Shown: positions 16,025 through 25,972, counted from the first letter of the stretch. The stretch: DNA of 58,606 bases from Aestuariivirga litoralis (GCF_003234965.1 NZ_QKVK01000013.1:1-58606); one strand, 5' to 3'. Notes: generated by a model not told the origin, from the letters alone. Made by a program: numbers and translations.

Positions 16025-17167
16025 ATGCTGAAGGCGGTCACCAGTGCCCTGGCGATCCCACGGGCGGACTGGGACCGGCTGGCCAATCCGGCCGGGGCCG
16101 AGTTCAACCCGCTCGTCGCCCACGACTTCTTCCGCTGCGTGGAGGACTCCGGCTGCGCGGCGGCAAAGACCGGCTGGGCGCCCCGCCACCTGATCATGGA
16201 AGACGACGCCGGCCAACTCACCGGCATCGTGCCGTGCTACCGGAAGCGCCACTCGCAGGGCGAATATGTGTTCGACTATGGCTGGGCCGATGCCTTTGAG
16301 CGGGCCGGCGGGCAGTATTACCCGAAGATGCAGGTGTCGGTGCCCTTTTCGCCCGTGACCGGGCCGCGGCTGATGGCGGAGACGGAAGCCGGGCGGCGCG
16401 AACTTGCCTCCGGCCTCATTGCGCTGTGCACGCAGGAAGAGGCCTCCTCCGTGCACATCACCTTCCTGCCGGAGCGCGACTGGGAGGCCCTCGGCGGCCG
16501 GATGTGGCTGCAGCGGACCGACATCCAGTTCCACTGGCTGAACGGCGGCTATGCGGGCTTCGAAGACTTCCTCGCGTCGCTGTCCTCGGCCAAGCGCAAG
16601 AACATCCGCAAGGAGCGGGCCTCGGTGGCGAAGGCCGGCATCACCATGCATGCGCTGACCGGCAAGGACATTGCCGAGCGGCACTGGGATGCCTTCTTCG
16701 ATTTCTACATGGACACGGGTGCGCGCAAGTGGGGCCAGCCCTACCTGAACCGCCGCTTCTTCAGCATGATCGGCGAGGCGATGAGCGAACACATCCTGCT
16801 GGTGATGGCAGAGCGCGGCGGCAGGATGATCGCGGGGGCGCTGAACTTCATCGGCTCGCATGCGCTTTACGGGCGGAACTGGGGCGCCATCGAATATCAC
16901 GACAACCTGCATTTCGAGACCTGCTACTATCAGGCCATCGACTTTGCGATTGCGCGCAGGTTGCCGCGCGTCGAGGCCGGTGCGCAAGGTGCGCACAAGC
17001 TGGCGCGCGGCTACCTGCCGCAGAAGACCTATTCGCTGCACTATCTCGCCCATTCCGGCCTGCAGCGCGCGGTGGCGAACTATCTCGAGGCCGAGCGCGC
17101 CGGCATCGACCAAGAGCAGCAGGCGCTTGCCGCCCATTCACCGTTCCGGCAGGAACAGGACTTCTAG
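16025..17167 (+). CDS. GNAT/FemAB-like acyltransferase (COG3146 type)
   Basis: A 380-aa protein of the family annotated as peptidogalycan biosynthesis or GNAT N-acetyltransferase. Tandem GNAT-like folds are suggested by WAPRHLIMEDDAGQLTGIVPCY near the N-terminus and by LSSAKRKNIRKERASV, DFYMDTGARKWGQPYLNRRFF and YYQAIDFAIARRLPRVEAGAQ further on. These motifs are strongly conserved in the family. Its substrate is not established. It follows the GDPD gene by 1 bp and precedes the HIT gene by 13 bp. Confidence 0.85.
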   Translation: MLKAVTSALAIPRADWDRLANPAGAEFNPLVAHDFFRCVEDSGCAAAKTGWAPRHLIMEDDAGQLTGIVPCYRKRHSQGEYVFDYGWADAFERAGGQYYPKMQVSVPFSPVTGPRLMAETEAGRRELASGLIALCTQEEASSVHITFLPERDWEALGGRMWLQRTDIQFHWLNGGYAGFEDFLASLSSAKRKNIRKERASVAKAGITMHALTGKDIAERHWDAFFDFYMDTGARKWGQPYLNRRFFSMIGEAMSEHILLVMAERGGRMIAGALNFIGSHALYGRNWGAIEYHDNLHFETCYYQAIDFAIARRLPRVEAGAQGAHKLARGYLPQKTYSLHYLAHSGLQRAVANYLEAERAGIDQEQQALAAHSPFRQEQDF

Positions 17168-17180
17168 AGGAACCAGACCG

Positions 17181-17603
17181 ATGAGCTATGACACCAACAA
17201 CATCTTCGCCAAGATCCTGCGCGGCGAGATCCCCTGCCACAAGGTCTACGAGGACGAGCACACGCTGGCCTTCATGGATGTGATGCCGCAGGCCGACGGC
17301 CACACGCTGGTGATCCCCAAGATGCCGTCCCGCAACCTGCTCGATGCCGACCCCAGGGCACTGGGCGCGCTGATGGCAGCGGTGCAGAAGGTGGCCAATG
17401 CGGCGAAGCAGGCCTTCGGGGCCGAAGGCGTGCTGATCCAGCAGTTCAACGAATCTGCCGCCGGCCAGACCGTCTTCCACCTCCACGTCCACATTCTGCC
17501 GCGGCATGGGGGCGTGGCGCTGCGGCCGCATACGGGCAAGATGGCGGACCACGCCATGCTCGCCGAACAGGCGGCGCGCATCCGGGCGGCGCTAGGCGGC
17601 TGA
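17181..17603 (+). CDS. HIT family protein
   Basis: Histidine-triad nucleotide-binding hydrolase. The 140-aa product starts MSYDTNNIFAKILRGEIPCH and carries the catalytic HxHxH as FHLHVHILPRHGG. Family members cleave adenosine phosphoramidates or dinucleoside polyphosphates. AGAGGAACC lies upstream of the start. It is the last gene of the ridA-GDPD-acyltransferase-HIT group. Confidence 0.93.
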   Translation: MSYDTNNIFAKILRGEIPCHKVYEDEHTLAFMDVMPQADGHTLVIPKMPSRNLLDADPRALGALMAAVQKVANAAKQAFGAEGVLIQQFNESAAGQTVFHLHVHILPRHGGVALRPHTGKMADHAMLAEQAARIRAALGG

Positions 17604-17680
17604 GGATGCCATCCGCCTAAAGTCGGCGCATCGCACATCCGGCATTTCATGCTACCTTTGCGTGAATGCGGAGGTGACCC

Positions 17681-19066
17681 ATGTGCCTGGCCTGCGACCT
17701 GATCAAGCGGCGGAAGCTCGGCCTCACCCGGCGGGGCATGCTCGCCGGGGCGGCGGGCCTGAGCCTTGCCGCAGCCTTCCCCCGTCCGGCGAGGCCCGAA
17801 GCGACACCCCCTGCCGCGCAGCTGCCACCGCAGCTCATCACCGGCGCACAGCTATGGGACGGGGTTGCCGACCAGCCGCTGGGGCCGCGTGACATCCTCG
17901 TCATCGACGGCAGGATCGCCGACATCGGCGTGAACCTCAGCGCCCCAGAGGGAACGCAGCGCATTGCGCTGCCGGGGCACATGGTGACGCCCGGCTTCAT
18001 CGACAGCCATGTGCATGTGACATTGCGGCCCGAGCTCGAGGACAAGATCTTCTCGCTTTCCTCCTCGGCCAAGGCGCTGCTGGGGGTGGAGGCGCTCGGC
18101 ATCCTGCTCGATCATGGCTTCACCACGGTGCGTGACGTGGGCGACATGGACATCCATGGCTACACCACAATGGACCTGGCGCGTGCCGTCGCGGAGCGCC
18201 AGATCACCGGGCCGCGCCTCATTCCGGCGGGCCATCTCATCTCCACGCGCGGCGGCCATGGCGATGGCGAGCCGCTGCTCGGCGCCGACAGCGACCCATG
18301 GCAGAACAGCCTTGCGGACGGCATCGACGAGATCCGCAAGGTGGTCCGGCGCGAAATCAGCCGCGGCGCGCAATGGATCAAGTATGCGGGCTCCGGCGGC
18401 TTCTCGAGCCCGGCGGACGACCCCTCGCAGGTGCCCTACAGCCAGGACGAAATGAACGTGATGGTGGAGACAGCGCGCGACCTCGGCATTCCGGCGACAC
18501 TCCACGTCTATGGCGACGAGGGCATCCGCCGCGCGCTTGCCGCCGGCGTGCGCTGCGTCGAGCATGGCAATCTCGCCTCGCCCGCGACGCTCGGCATCAT
18601 CGAGGACAAGGGGGTCTTCCTGGTACCCACCCAGATTGCGGTGATCCGCCAGGCACGGCTGATCGACGACGACGCCTTCTGGACGGCCGCAGGCAAGCCT
18701 CCCTATGTGCGCGCCAAGTACCGCAGGTATGCGGCCCAGCTGATGGAGGCCGCGCATAACCTGGCGGCGAGCAAGGTGCAGATCGCCTTTGGCACCGACA
18801 TCGGCACATTCTCCTTCGCCACCAACAATGCCGGCGAATTCGCCGAGATGACGGCCAATGGCATCTCGCCGCTGCGGGCGCTGAAGGCGGCCACCAGCGT
18901 GGCGGCGGACCTGCTGCAGCAGCCGGACATCGGCACGCTGGCCGCGGGCAAGGCTGCCGACATCATTGCCATGCCCGGCAATCCCTTCGACGACATCACG
19001 GTGACCGAGAGGGTCGATTTCGTGATGCGCGGCGGGGTGGTGCACCGGACGCCCGCACCGGCCTGA
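17681..19066 (+). CDS. Tat-exported amidohydrolase family protein
   Basis: Metal-dependent amidohydrolase (imidazolonepropionase/prolidase-like branch) of 461 aa. A twin-arginine signal, LTRRGMLAGAAGLSLAAAF, lies at about residues 15-35 behind a short leader MCLACDLIKRR. The metal ligands of the TIM barrel are visible: HVHV in GFIDSHVHVTL, Lys in GAQWIKYAGSGGF (possible carbamylated Lys), TLHVYGDEG, VEHGNLA and the final Asp in FGTDIGTFSF. The C-terminal AAGKAADIIAMPGNPFDDI closes the composite beta domain. GGAGGTG precedes the ATG. Substrate is unknown; periplasmic peptides or lactone/amide compounds are possible. Confidence 0.9.
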   Translation: MCLACDLIKRRKLGLTRRGMLAGAAGLSLAAAFPRPARPEATPPAAQLPPQLITGAQLWDGVADQPLGPRDILVIDGRIADIGVNLSAPEGTQRIALPGHMVTPGFIDSHVHVTLRPELEDKIFSLSSSAKALLGVEALGILLDHGFTTVRDVGDMDIHGYTTMDLARAVAERQITGPRLIPAGHLISTRGGHGDGEPLLGADSDPWQNSLADGIDEIRKVVRREISRGAQWIKYAGSGGFSSPADDPSQVPYSQDEMNVMVETARDLGIPATLHVYGDEGIRRALAAGVRCVEHGNLASPATLGIIEDKGVFLVPTQIAVIRQARLIDDDAFWTAAGKPPYVRAKYRRYAAQLMEAAHNLAASKVQIAFGTDIGTFSFATNNAGEFAEMTANGISPLRALKAATSVAADLLQQPDIGTLAAGKAADIIAMPGNPFDDITVTERVDFVMRGGVVHRTPAPA

Positions 19067-19144
19067 GTACGGCCGGGGTTGATCAAAATCAAAGCAGCGT
19101 CGGGCAGCGGCTGGCTAAGGTCTCAGCACAACGAGGAGACAGTC

Positions 19145-19411
19145 ATGAATCACAAGCACCGCAAGGTATTGCACAGCCTGTTCAGCCACCCGCTGCCGTC
19201 GAACATCCAGCTTCACGAGGTGGAGCCGGTGTTCAAGGAACTGGGCGCGGAGCTGAGCCACTCCGGCCATGGCCGCCTGATGGTGAGCATGAACGGCCAC
19301 ACCGCCACCTTCCATGGCGCCGACCACGGCCTGTCCAAGGACGAGGTGCACAACATGAAGAAATTCATCGAAACCTGCGGCATCGAGCCGGCACGGGACT
19401 ACCCGCTGTAA
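19145..19411 (+). CDS. HicA-like small protein without a HicB partner
   Basis: An 88-aa protein starting MNHKHRKVLHSLFSHPLPSN, with a good GAGGAG upstream of the ATG. The layout resembles the HicA-family subgroup: N-terminal KHRKVL, then NIQLHEVEPVFKELGAEL, a beta hairpin GRLMVSMNGHTATFHGADHG and a terminal FIETCGI helix. Such proteins have the double-stranded-RNA-binding-like fold, and in that subgroup the gene is normally followed by hicB. Here a terminator follows at once and no HicB is present. It may be a domesticated RNA-binding protein rather than a toxin. Recognition is by pattern only. Confidence 0.6.
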   Translation: MNHKHRKVLHSLFSHPLPSNIQLHEVEPVFKELGAELSHSGHGRLMVSMNGHTATFHGADHGLSKDEVHNMKKFIETCGIEPARDYPL

Positions 19412-19438
19412 GGCAGCGGGTTTCGACCAGGCGGCAGG

Positions 19439-19465
19439 AAGGGGCTGGGCAACCGGCCCCTTTTT
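19439..19465 (+). terminator. Rho-independent terminator after the HicA-like gene
   Basis: Stem GGGGCTGG / CCGGCCCC (19441-19448 with 19453-19460, one G-T pair) closes a GCAA tetraloop. Flanking A-T pairs extend the stem, and TTTTT follows. Confidence 0.8.
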
Positions 19466-19561
19466 CATCGCGTGACGCCGCGCTGCTCGACCGACTCGCA
19501 GTCGGGTTGCAACCCCGCGCATCGCGTCTAAACTGCACCGCGCAGGCGACGGGAGCATCAG

Positions 19562-20002
19562 GTGACGCGGGAACTGGTGAAGCAGAAATTCGGTCAGGTC
19601 TGGCCGGCGCATGTGGCGAGCTTCGTGGACCTGCTGATCGAGGGGCGCCGGGCTGTCGGAGACCTCGACCTGCTTCTCGTGCTCTCCGTCATCGGCGACC
19701 GCAACATGAGCCAGCGCCGCACCGCCGGCGAGCGCACCCACCAGGAGCTGTTCGAGCGCTGGTCGGGGAGGCCCGAGCCCGAGGAGATCAACTCACAGTC
19801 CATCGCCCATTACACCGGCATCCCGCGGGAGAAGGTGCGGCGCAAGGTGAATGACCTCATCATGCGGGGCTGGCTGGAACGTCGCGATGGCACGCTGGTG
19901 GTGACCCGCAAGTGCGCCGAGGACCTCTCTCCCATGACCGACAAGGGGATCGACTACCTGAGCAACATGTTCAGGCTGCTGGACGCGATGCGGGCGGAGT
20001 GA
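19562..20002 (+). CDS. Winged-helix (MarR-like) transcriptional regulator
   Basis: A 146-aa protein with a GTG start preceded by GGAG at 7 bases. The N-terminal half is helical (FVDLLIEGRRAVGDLDLLLV). The middle reads IAHYTGIPREKVRRKVNDLIMRGWLERR, a clear helix-turn-helix and wing, then DGTLVVTRKCAEDL. The topology is that of MarR/winged-helix regulators, but the N-terminus is not a textbook MarR match. It stands alone, convergent with fabZ, so targets are not inferred. Confidence 0.75.
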   Translation: MTRELVKQKFGQVWPAHVASFVDLLIEGRRAVGDLDLLLVLSVIGDRNMSQRRTAGERTHQELFERWSGRPEPEEINSQSIAHYTGIPREKVRRKVNDLIMRGWLERRDGTLVVTRKCAEDLSPMTDKGIDYLSNMFRLLDAMRAE

Positions 20003-20082
20003 CCCTGCCTCGCAACGCTTTCGGACCTGCATAGCCCGTGGACTAAGGCCAACAGCGGAAACTGGCGTTTGCCTGCCAGGCG

Positions 20083-20559
20083 CTAGGCGCCGCGCTCGTT
20101 CATCAGCATGGCGCCGATTTCGGCCTCGGCCACCTTCTTGCCGTCCACCATGGCCTCGGCCCAGTATTTCCAGACCGGCGGGCGCTTGTTGGAGAGCTTG
20201 ACGTGGAAATGCACCTGGTCGCCCGGCACCACCGGCTTGCGGAAGCGGGCCTTGTCGATGGACATGAAGAACACCAGCTTGCCGGCATGCTCGTCGCCCA
20301 GGTGGTTCAGCACGAGGGCACCGGCGGCCTGGGCCATGGCCTCAACGAGCAGCACGCCGGGCATGACGGGGCGCCCGGGGAAATGGCCCTGGAAGAAGGG
20401 CTCGTTCATGGTGACGTTCTTGAGGGCGACACCGCTGTCCTCGCCATTCATGTCATACATGCGGTCGATCAGCAGGAAGGGGTAGCGGTGCGGAAGCAGC
20501 TTCATGATCCGCGCGATGTCCGCCGTCTGCAATTCGGGGGCTGCCGTGGCCTCGGTCAT
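20083..20559 (-). CDS. fabZ: 3-hydroxyacyl-[acyl-carrier-protein] dehydratase
   Basis: Hot-dog-fold dehydratase of type II fatty-acid synthesis that converts 3-hydroxyacyl-ACP to trans-2-enoyl-ACP. The 158-aa product has the catalytic His59 in [12 protein letters not shown] and Glu73 in [11 protein letters not shown], plus the [13 protein letters not shown] signature at residues 21-33. It lies 79 bp after bamA on the same strand. In most alphaproteobacteria lpxD lies between bamA and fabZ, with lpxA and lpxB after it; none of these is present here. Confidence 0.95.
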   Translation of the reverse strand: MTEATAAPELQTADIARIMKLLPHRYPFLLIDRMYDMNGEDSGVALKNVTMNEPFFQGHFPGRPVMPGVLLVEAMAQAAGALVLNHLGDEHAGKLVFFMSIDKARFRKPVVPGDQVHFHVKLSNKRPPVWKYWAEAMVDGKKVAEAEIGAMLMNERGA

Positions 20560-20584
20560 AGTCGGGGGGTCTCCGGAAAAGTGA

Positions 20585-20607
20585 CGGACGGCCCGAGGGG
20601 CCGTCCG
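20585..20607. terminator. GC-rich hairpin between bamA and fabZ
   Basis: A perfect 10-bp stem (20585-20594 with 20598-20607) closes a 3-base loop in the 79-bp bamA-fabZ gap. The T-rich side (CTGTTTCTTT) lies on the plus strand. On the minus strand, in which both genes are read, it is followed only by TCACTTTTCC. It may attenuate readthrough from bamA rather than terminate it fully. Confidence 0.4.
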
Positions 20608-20638
20608 CTGTTTCTTTAGGCTTCGCTGCGGCGCGCGT

Positions 20639-23014
20639 CTAGAACGCGGTGCCGACCGAGAAGCGGAAGTACTCCGTCTTGTCGTAGTCGGCCTTGAGCA
20701 CCGGGTAGGCGGCCTCGAAGCGCAGCGGGCCGAAGGGCGAAGACCAGATCAGGCCGGCGCCGATCGACAGGCGGAAGGCGGCGGTGTCGTAGCTGGTACA
20801 GTCGCGCGCATCGGGGCCGAGCGGCACCTTGTTGTTGCCGTAGGAACACTGGCCTGTGCCGGCAGCCACCGTGTCGACGCCCGAGTTGAACACGGTGCCG
20901 AAGTCGGTGAACACCTCGCCGGTGATGCCCCATTGCTCGGGCAGGCCGACGGGGAAGGTCATTTCCAGCGTGCCGATGGCATAGGTCATGCCGCCGACGG
21001 CGTCGGTGTGGCCATCGTTGCCGCGCTGGCGCGGTCCGACGCCGGCCGTCTGGAAGCCGCGGAACGTATCGGCGCCACGGAAGAAGCGGTCTTGCAGGCG
21101 CACGTCGTCGCCGTTGAATGGCAGCAGCTGGCCGGCGTTGCCTTCGATCTTCAGCACCACGGCGTCCTCGTAGACGGGCATGAAGTACCAGGCATGCGCC
21201 TCGAGCTTGCCGTAGTGCACGTCGCCGCCGAGGCCGGCCACTTCACCTTCGAGCTGGGCGCGCAGGCCGTTGGTGGGGCGCAGCGGATTGTCGAGGTTGT
21301 CCCAGGTATAGGTTGCCATGACGGCGGACTTGGTCGACTCGCCCGCCGACTCGATGACGGCCGGCGAGGCGTCAGCCTTGCTGATGCCGTCGACGTCACG
21401 CCAGGTGAAGCCGTACTTGAAGCTGACGCCGCTGTTCTCGTCGAGGCGGAAGCCGGTGCGCAGCGCGAAGCCCAGCATCTGGCTGTTGTAGTTCGACTCG
21501 TTCTGGTTATCGACATTGGTGGCGAAGATGTCGAAGCCCGCGGCCACCGGAGAACCGAGGAAGTAGGGATCGGTGAAGCTGAAGGTGACGTTCTGGCGGT
21601 ACCAGCTGCCGGAAGTATCGACCTTCACGTCATAGCCCTTGCCGAGGAAGTTGCGTTCCTGCAGCGAGATCGAGCCGACGATCTTGTCGGCGGTCGAATA
21701 GCCGATCGAGAAGTTGACCGAGCCCGTGGACTTTTCCTGCACCTGCACGACGAGCACCACGCGGTCCGGCGCCGAGCCCTCCTGCTCGAGGAAGTCGATC
21801 TTCTCGAAGAAGTCGAGCGAGGTGAGGCGCCGCCGGGCGCGCTCGATGACGACGCGGTTGAAGGCGTCACCCTCATAGAGGTTCAGCTCGCGGCGGATGA
21901 CCTCGTCCTCGGTGCGGTAGTTGCCGACGATGTCGATGCGCTCGATGTAGGTGCGCGGCCCCTCGACGATGTTGTAGGTGATGTTGAGGCTCTTGTTGCC
22001 GGCATCGCGGGCGATGTCCGGATTGACGCGGGCGAAGACGAAGCCCTGGCGCGCCGCCTCAAGGGTGAGCTGCTCGACCGACTTGTCCACCTTGGTGGCG
22101 TCATACCAGTCGCCGACGCCGGTGCGCACCTTGGCGATGAGATCGGCCGATTCGAGCTGCGCTTCGCCGATGTTGACGGCCACGTCCGCCACCTTGTAGC
22201 GCGGGCCCTCGTCGATGGTGTAGGTGATGATGAAGCCGTCACCGGCCTCATTGAGCACGGCCTCGGCCGAGATCACCTGCACGTCGGCGAAGCCGTTCCT
22301 CAGGTAATAGCGGCGCAGCAGTTCCTTGTCGTACTCGAGGCGGTCGGCATCGTAATTGTCGTTGCGGTTGAAGAAGCGCCACCAGGAATACTGCTGGGTG
22401 CCGATGACGCCCTTGAGGTCGCCGGCGCTGAAGGCGTTGTTGCCGACAAAGTTGATCTGCTTGACCTTGGTCTCGTCACCCTCGTTGATCTCGAAGACGA
22501 GGTCGACGCGGTTTTCCGGCAGGCGGATGATCTTGGGCGACACCTTGACGGAGTAATAGCCGGCGCGGCGATAGACGGCGATGATGCGGTTGACGTCGCT
22601 CAGAACCTTGGCGCGCGTGAACATCATGCGCTCCTTCAGTTCCACTTCCTTCTGGAGGTCGGTGTCCTTGACCTCCTTGTTGCCTTCGAAGTTCACCTGA
22701 TTGATCATCGGGTTTTCTTCGACCCTGACCACCAGCGTGCTGCCGCGGCGGGTGATCTGGACGTCGGCGAACAGCCCGGTCTGGAACAGCGCCTTCACCG
22801 AGGCGTCGATCTTCTCCGCCGTGGCGTTCTGGCCGGGCGAAACCTGGACGTAGGAGATGATGGTGTCGTTCTCGATGCGCTGGTTGCCCTCGACGACGAT
22901 CGAGGAAACCACCTCGGCATAGGCCGACGTAACGGCAAGCCCGGGCGCGGCGACCGGTGCGAGAACACTCAGAACAAAGGCCAAAAAAGCAACTACTACA
23001 AACTTATAACGCAT
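20639..23014 (-). CDS. bamA: Outer membrane protein assembly factor
   Basis: Core of the BAM complex that inserts beta-barrel proteins in the outer membrane. The chosen start at 23014 gives 791 aa with a signal peptide beginning [18 protein letters not shown] and ending near AYA. An ATG at 23047 is an alternative, and the open frame to 23128 overlaps rseP and is unlikely to be used. Five POTRA repeats follow (first: [16 protein letters not shown]; last around [15 protein letters not shown]), then the 16-strand barrel. The VRGF-type motif of loop 6 appears as DTFRGF. The barrel ends in [10 protein letters not shown] with the terminal Phe needed for assembly. It follows rseP by about 100 bp. 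Confidence 0.96.
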   Translation of the reverse strand: MRYKFVVVAFLAFVLSVLAPVAAPGLAVTSAYAEVVSSIVVEGNQRIENDTIISYVQVSPGQNATAEKIDASVKALFQTGLFADVQITRRGSTLVVRVEENPMINQVNFEGNKEVKDTDLQKEVELKERMMFTRAKVLSDVNRIIAVYRRAGYYSVKVSPKIIRLPENRVDLVFEINEGDETKVKQINFVGNNAFSAGDLKGVIGTQQYSWWRFFNRNDNYDADRLEYDKELLRRYYLRNGFADVQVISAEAVLNEAGDGFIITYTIDEGPRYKVADVAVNIGEAQLESADLIAKVRTGVGDWYDATKVDKSVEQLTLEAARQGFVFARVNPDIARDAGNKSLNITYNIVEGPRTYIERIDIVGNYRTEDEVIRRELNLYEGDAFNRVVIERARRRLTSLDFFEKIDFLEQEGSAPDRVVLVVQVQEKSTGSVNFSIGYSTADKIVGSISLQERNFLGKGYDVKVDTSGSWYRQNVTFSFTDPYFLGSPVAAGFDIFATNVDNQNESNYNSQMLGFALRTGFRLDENSGVSFKYGFTWRDVDGISKADASPAVIESAGESTKSAVMATYTWDNLDNPLRPTNGLRAQLEGEVAGLGGDVHYGKLEAHAWYFMPVYEDAVVLKIEGNAGQLLPFNGDDVRLQDRFFRGADTFRGFQTAGVGPRQRGNDGHTDAVGGMTYAIGTLEMTFPVGLPEQWGITGEVFTDFGTVFNSGVDTVAAGTGQCSYGNNKVPLGPDARDCTSYDTAAFRLSIGAGLIWSSPFGPLRFEAAYPVLKADYDKTEYFRFSVGTAF

Positions 23015-23117
23015 CAACTGGCCATTTCCGCTTGCGCGCCGCCCCATCAGAATCCGTGCCGTCGTCGAGGGTTTTACCCACCCTGCGGCGCATTGCAATT
23101 GAAACTTCCCCACGCAC

Positions 23118-24266
23118 TCACCCACCAAACATCACCGTCGCCACCCGCACAAGGTCGTTCCAGGTGCCGACCAGCATGAGCATGATCACCAGCGAGAAAC
23201 CGATCCGGAATCCCCATTCCTGGGCGGCCTCGCCAAGCGGTCTGCCACGCACCGCCTCGACGGCATAGTAAACCAAGTGTCCACCATCGAGCATAGGGAT
23301 TGGAAAAAGGTTAAGGAGACCGATACTGACGGACAAAAACGCAATCACCGCAACATATTGCGAGAAGCCAACCGAGGCCGCGTCACCCGCCGCCTTGGCC
23401 ATGGAGATGGGCCCGCCGAGCTGGTCGGCGCTTTCGCGGCCGGTGAACAGCTTGCCCAGATACTTGAAGGTCGAATGAACGATGAACCAGGTGCGCTCCA
23501 CGCCCGTCTCGAAGGCATCAACGGGGCCCAGGCGCTCATAGCGGATGGGACCCATGGGGTCGCGCTTCACGCCCAGCAGGCCTTTCCGGAACTTGCCACC
23601 GAAATTGTCGGGTTCCTCGCTCAGCGCAGGCACCACTTTCAGGTTGATTCTTTCACCATTCCGGTCTAGCGCCACGGCGAGCGGTTCGCCAGCCCTTGTC
23701 ATGACCGCCTGCTGCAGTTCGGTGAAATCATCGATGGCGGCGCCATCGATCGACACGATGACGTCGCCCTTGCGGATGCCCGCCTGCTCGGCGGCGCTAC
23801 CCGGCAGCACCTCGTCGACCCGCGGTTCGACCACCGGGCGGCCAACCAGCATGAAGGCCAGCGTGAAGATGGCGATGGCGAGGATGAAATTGGCGATCGG
23901 CCCGGCGGCCACGACGGCGGCGCGCTGCCACACGGGCTTGCCATGGAAATTGCCCGGGTCCGCCTTGGCGCGCTCCATCGTTTCGGCATCGGGCAGGCTC
24001 GCGGCATTGGCATCGCCACGAAAGCGGACGTAGCCGCCGAGCGGAATCCACGCCACCTTCCAGCGCGTGCCCTTGCGGTCGTTCCAGCCGAAGATCTCGC
24101 GGCCGAAGCCGATGGAGAAGGCCTCGACATCGACCCCGCACCAGCGCGCCACGAGGAAATGCCCGAGTTCATGGATGAACACGATCACCGTGAGTGCCAG
24201 CAGAAACGGCAACGCGTAGAACACGCCCGTGCTCAATGGCAGGTGCAACACGTCAGTCAGGTTCAT
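23118..24266 (-). CDS. rseP: Site-2 protease family RIP metalloprotease
   Basis: Inner-membrane zinc protease that cleaves transmembrane segments such as anti-sigma factors. The 382-aa product has the zinc motif HELGH at residues 32-36 in the first membrane helix. A PDZ domain is centred on VLPGSAAEQAGIRKGDVIVSI. The second active-site motif is NLFPIPMLDGGHL in a late helix. A C-terminal membrane segment reads IGFSLVIMLMLVGTW. It lies between cdsA and bamA as in other proteobacteria, but dxr, which often separates it from cdsA, is absent. Confidence 0.95.
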   Translation of the reverse strand: MNLTDVLHLPLSTGVFYALPFLLALTVIVFIHELGHFLVARWCGVDVEAFSIGFGREIFGWNDRKGTRWKVAWIPLGGYVRFRGDANAASLPDAETMERAKADPGNFHGKPVWQRAAVVAAGPIANFILAIAIFTLAFMLVGRPVVEPRVDEVLPGSAAEQAGIRKGDVIVSIDGAAIDDFTELQQAVMTRAGEPLAVALDRNGERINLKVVPALSEEPDNFGGKFRKGLLGVKRDPMGPIRYERLGPVDAFETGVERTWFIVHSTFKYLGKLFTGRESADQLGGPISMAKAAGDAASVGFSQYVAVIAFLSVSIGLLNLFPIPMLDGGHLVYYAVEAVRGRPLGEAAQEWGFRIGFSLVIMLMLVGTWNDLVRVATVMFGG

Positions 24267-24373
24267 TCCACACTTCCCCGGCCCGCCGAGGGGCCGCTTT
24301 TGTCAACGGTCATGCCCCCGGGGCTAGCACCTAAACGACGCGAGCAATACGGCAAGATTTCGGCCAAATCAGG

Positions 24374-25222
24374 TCACCAGACCAGGATTCCGGCCCCTGC
24401 GTGTTCGATGCCGGCGCGCATTGCGCCAATGAGGGCCGCCGCGGTCGCCACCGCGACCAGGCCGTCGACCCGGTCGATGACGCCGCCATGGCCGGGGATG
24501 AGGCGGCCGGAGTCCTTGACGCCGTAGCGGCGCTTCATGGCGGACTTGAACAGGTCACCCCCCTGCTCCACCACCGCCAGCAGCGCGGCGACGACAAGCA
24601 GCATCCAGAGGCCCGGAACGCCAAGCGCCAGGCCGACACCCAGCGCGGCAATGGCGCTGCCCGCCATGGCGCCGCCCATGCCGGCCCAGGTCTTCTTCGG
24701 GCTGATGCGCGGCGCCAGCTTCGGCCCGCCGATGATGCGCCCGGCGAAATAGGCCAGCGTATCGGCCGCCCAGACCATGAGCATGACCAGCACGATGGCC
24801 GCGACACCGTAGGCGGGATCATCGCGCAGCACCACGAGGGCGATGGGCGGCAGCGACACGTAGGGAACGCCGAGATAGCGCCAGACGGGGCCTGCCGGCT
24901 CCTCGCGCCGCGCCGCCACGACGGACAGGACAGTCAGCACGGCGATGGCGGCAAGCCCGCCCGCCAGCCCGATGTCAAGCGGCAGCAGCGCGCCGCACAT
25001 GGCGCCCGCCGCATGCAGCGCAAACTGCAGGGGATTGTCCTTGTGGACGATGTTCACCCACTCCTGCGCCATCAGGATGCCGATCAGCGCCACGAACAGA
25101 TGGAACCAGATGCCGCCCGCCCAGACATCGGCGAGCACGGCGGGAATGAGCACGGCCGCCGAGAGGGCCCGGACGCCGAGATCACCCCATTTTGCAGAGC
25201 TTGAAGCCGGGTCGCCGCTCAT
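24374..25222 (-). CDS. cdsA: Phosphatidate cytidylyltransferase
   Basis: Integral membrane enzyme that makes CDP-diacylglycerol from phosphatidic acid and CTP. The 282-aa product is multi-spanning. It ends with the family signature region, KKTWAGMGGAMAGSAIAALG followed by SAMKRRYGVKDSGRLIPGHG and GVIDRVDG. Its ATG shares one base with the uppS stop (TGATG), which implies translational coupling. Confidence 0.95.
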   Translation of the reverse strand: MSGDPASSSAKWGDLGVRALSAAVLIPAVLADVWAGGIWFHLFVALIGILMAQEWVNIVHKDNPLQFALHAAGAMCGALLPLDIGLAGGLAAIAVLTVLSVVAARREEPAGPVWRYLGVPYVSLPPIALVVLRDDPAYGVAAIVLVMLMVWAADTLAYFAGRIIGGPKLAPRISPKKTWAGMGGAMAGSAIAALGVGLALGVPGLWMLLVVAALLAVVEQGGDLFKSAMKRRYGVKDSGRLIPGHGGVIDRVDGLVAVATAAALIGAMRAGIEHAGAGILVW

Positions 25223-25956
25223 CAGGCCGTCTGGGCCTTGAGGCCGCCGAAGCGCCGGTCACGGGCGCGGAAGGTATCGACGGCGCGGGCCAGGCTCTGG
25301 GCGTCGAATTCCGGCCAGTATTCGGGCAGGAACACGAATTCGGTGTAGGCGCACTGCCACAGCAGGTAATTCGATATCCTTTGCTCACCGCCGGTGCGTA
25401 TCAGCAGATCGGGATCGGGCAGGCCCGCTGTATCGAGATGGCGGCCGATGAGGTCCGGCGTGATGTCGGCGGGCGACAGGCTGCCCTCCGCCACCTTGCC
25501 GGCCAGCGCCTTCACGGCGCGGGTGATTTCCTGACGGCTGCCATAGTTGAAGGCGATGACGAGGCGAAGCCCGGAATTGGCCCGCGTCAGCGCCTCCGCC
25601 TCCTCGAACATGGTGCGCAGGCTACGCTCGAGGCCGTCGCGATCGCCGATGATCATGATGCGCACGTTGGACTTGTGCAGGTCGGCCACGTCGGTGCGGA
25701 TGAAGCGGCGCAGCAGTTCCAGGAGGAAGCGCACCTCGGCCTGCGGCCGCGACCAGTTCTCGGTCGAGAAGGAATAGAGGGTGAGGACGGAAATCCCCAT
25801 GTCGGAGGCGGCGCGCACGGTGCGACGCAGCGCCTCGACGCCCTGGCGATGGCCCGCCGAGCGCGGCAGGCCGCGCTGCGTGGCCCAGCGGCCGTTGCCA
25901 TCCATGATGATGGCGACGTGGGCTGGCATGCAATCGGGGCCGGGGCTCGCGGACAT
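25222..25956 (-). CDS. uppS: Isoprenyl transferase (undecaprenyl diphosphate synthase type)
   Basis: Cis-prenyltransferase that makes the C55 lipid carrier precursor for peptidoglycan and polysaccharide. The 244-aa product has the catalytic [13 protein letters not shown], then [20 protein letters not shown] and [15 protein letters not shown]. An in-frame ATG at codon 10 ([11 protein letters not shown]) is an alternative start. It lies 16 bp after frr and overlaps cdsA by one base. Confidence 0.95.
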   Translation of the reverse strand: MSASPGPDCMPAHVAIIMDGNGRWATQRGLPRSAGHRQGVEALRRTVRAASDMGISVLTLYSFSTENWSRPQAEVRFLLELLRRFIRTDVADLHKSNVRIMIIGDRDGLERSLRTMFEEAEALTRANSGLRLVIAFNYGSRQEITRAVKALAGKVAEGSLSPADITPDLIGRHLDTAGLPDPDLLIRTGGEQRISNYLLWQCAYTEFVFLPEYWPEFDAQSLARAVDTFRARDRRFGGLKAQTA

Positions 25957-25972
25957 GGGAGGTGCCAGAGCC

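Noticed and set aside
23015-23128. N-terminal extension of the bamA frame into rseP
   Set aside because: It would put 38 residues before the signal peptide and overlaps rseP. BamA similarity and the signal sequence support a start at 23014 or 23047.
20933-23179. 748-codon plus-strand open frame
   Set aside because: It is the antisense shadow of bamA; its composition (Asp/Val/Gly-rich) is typical of such shadows.
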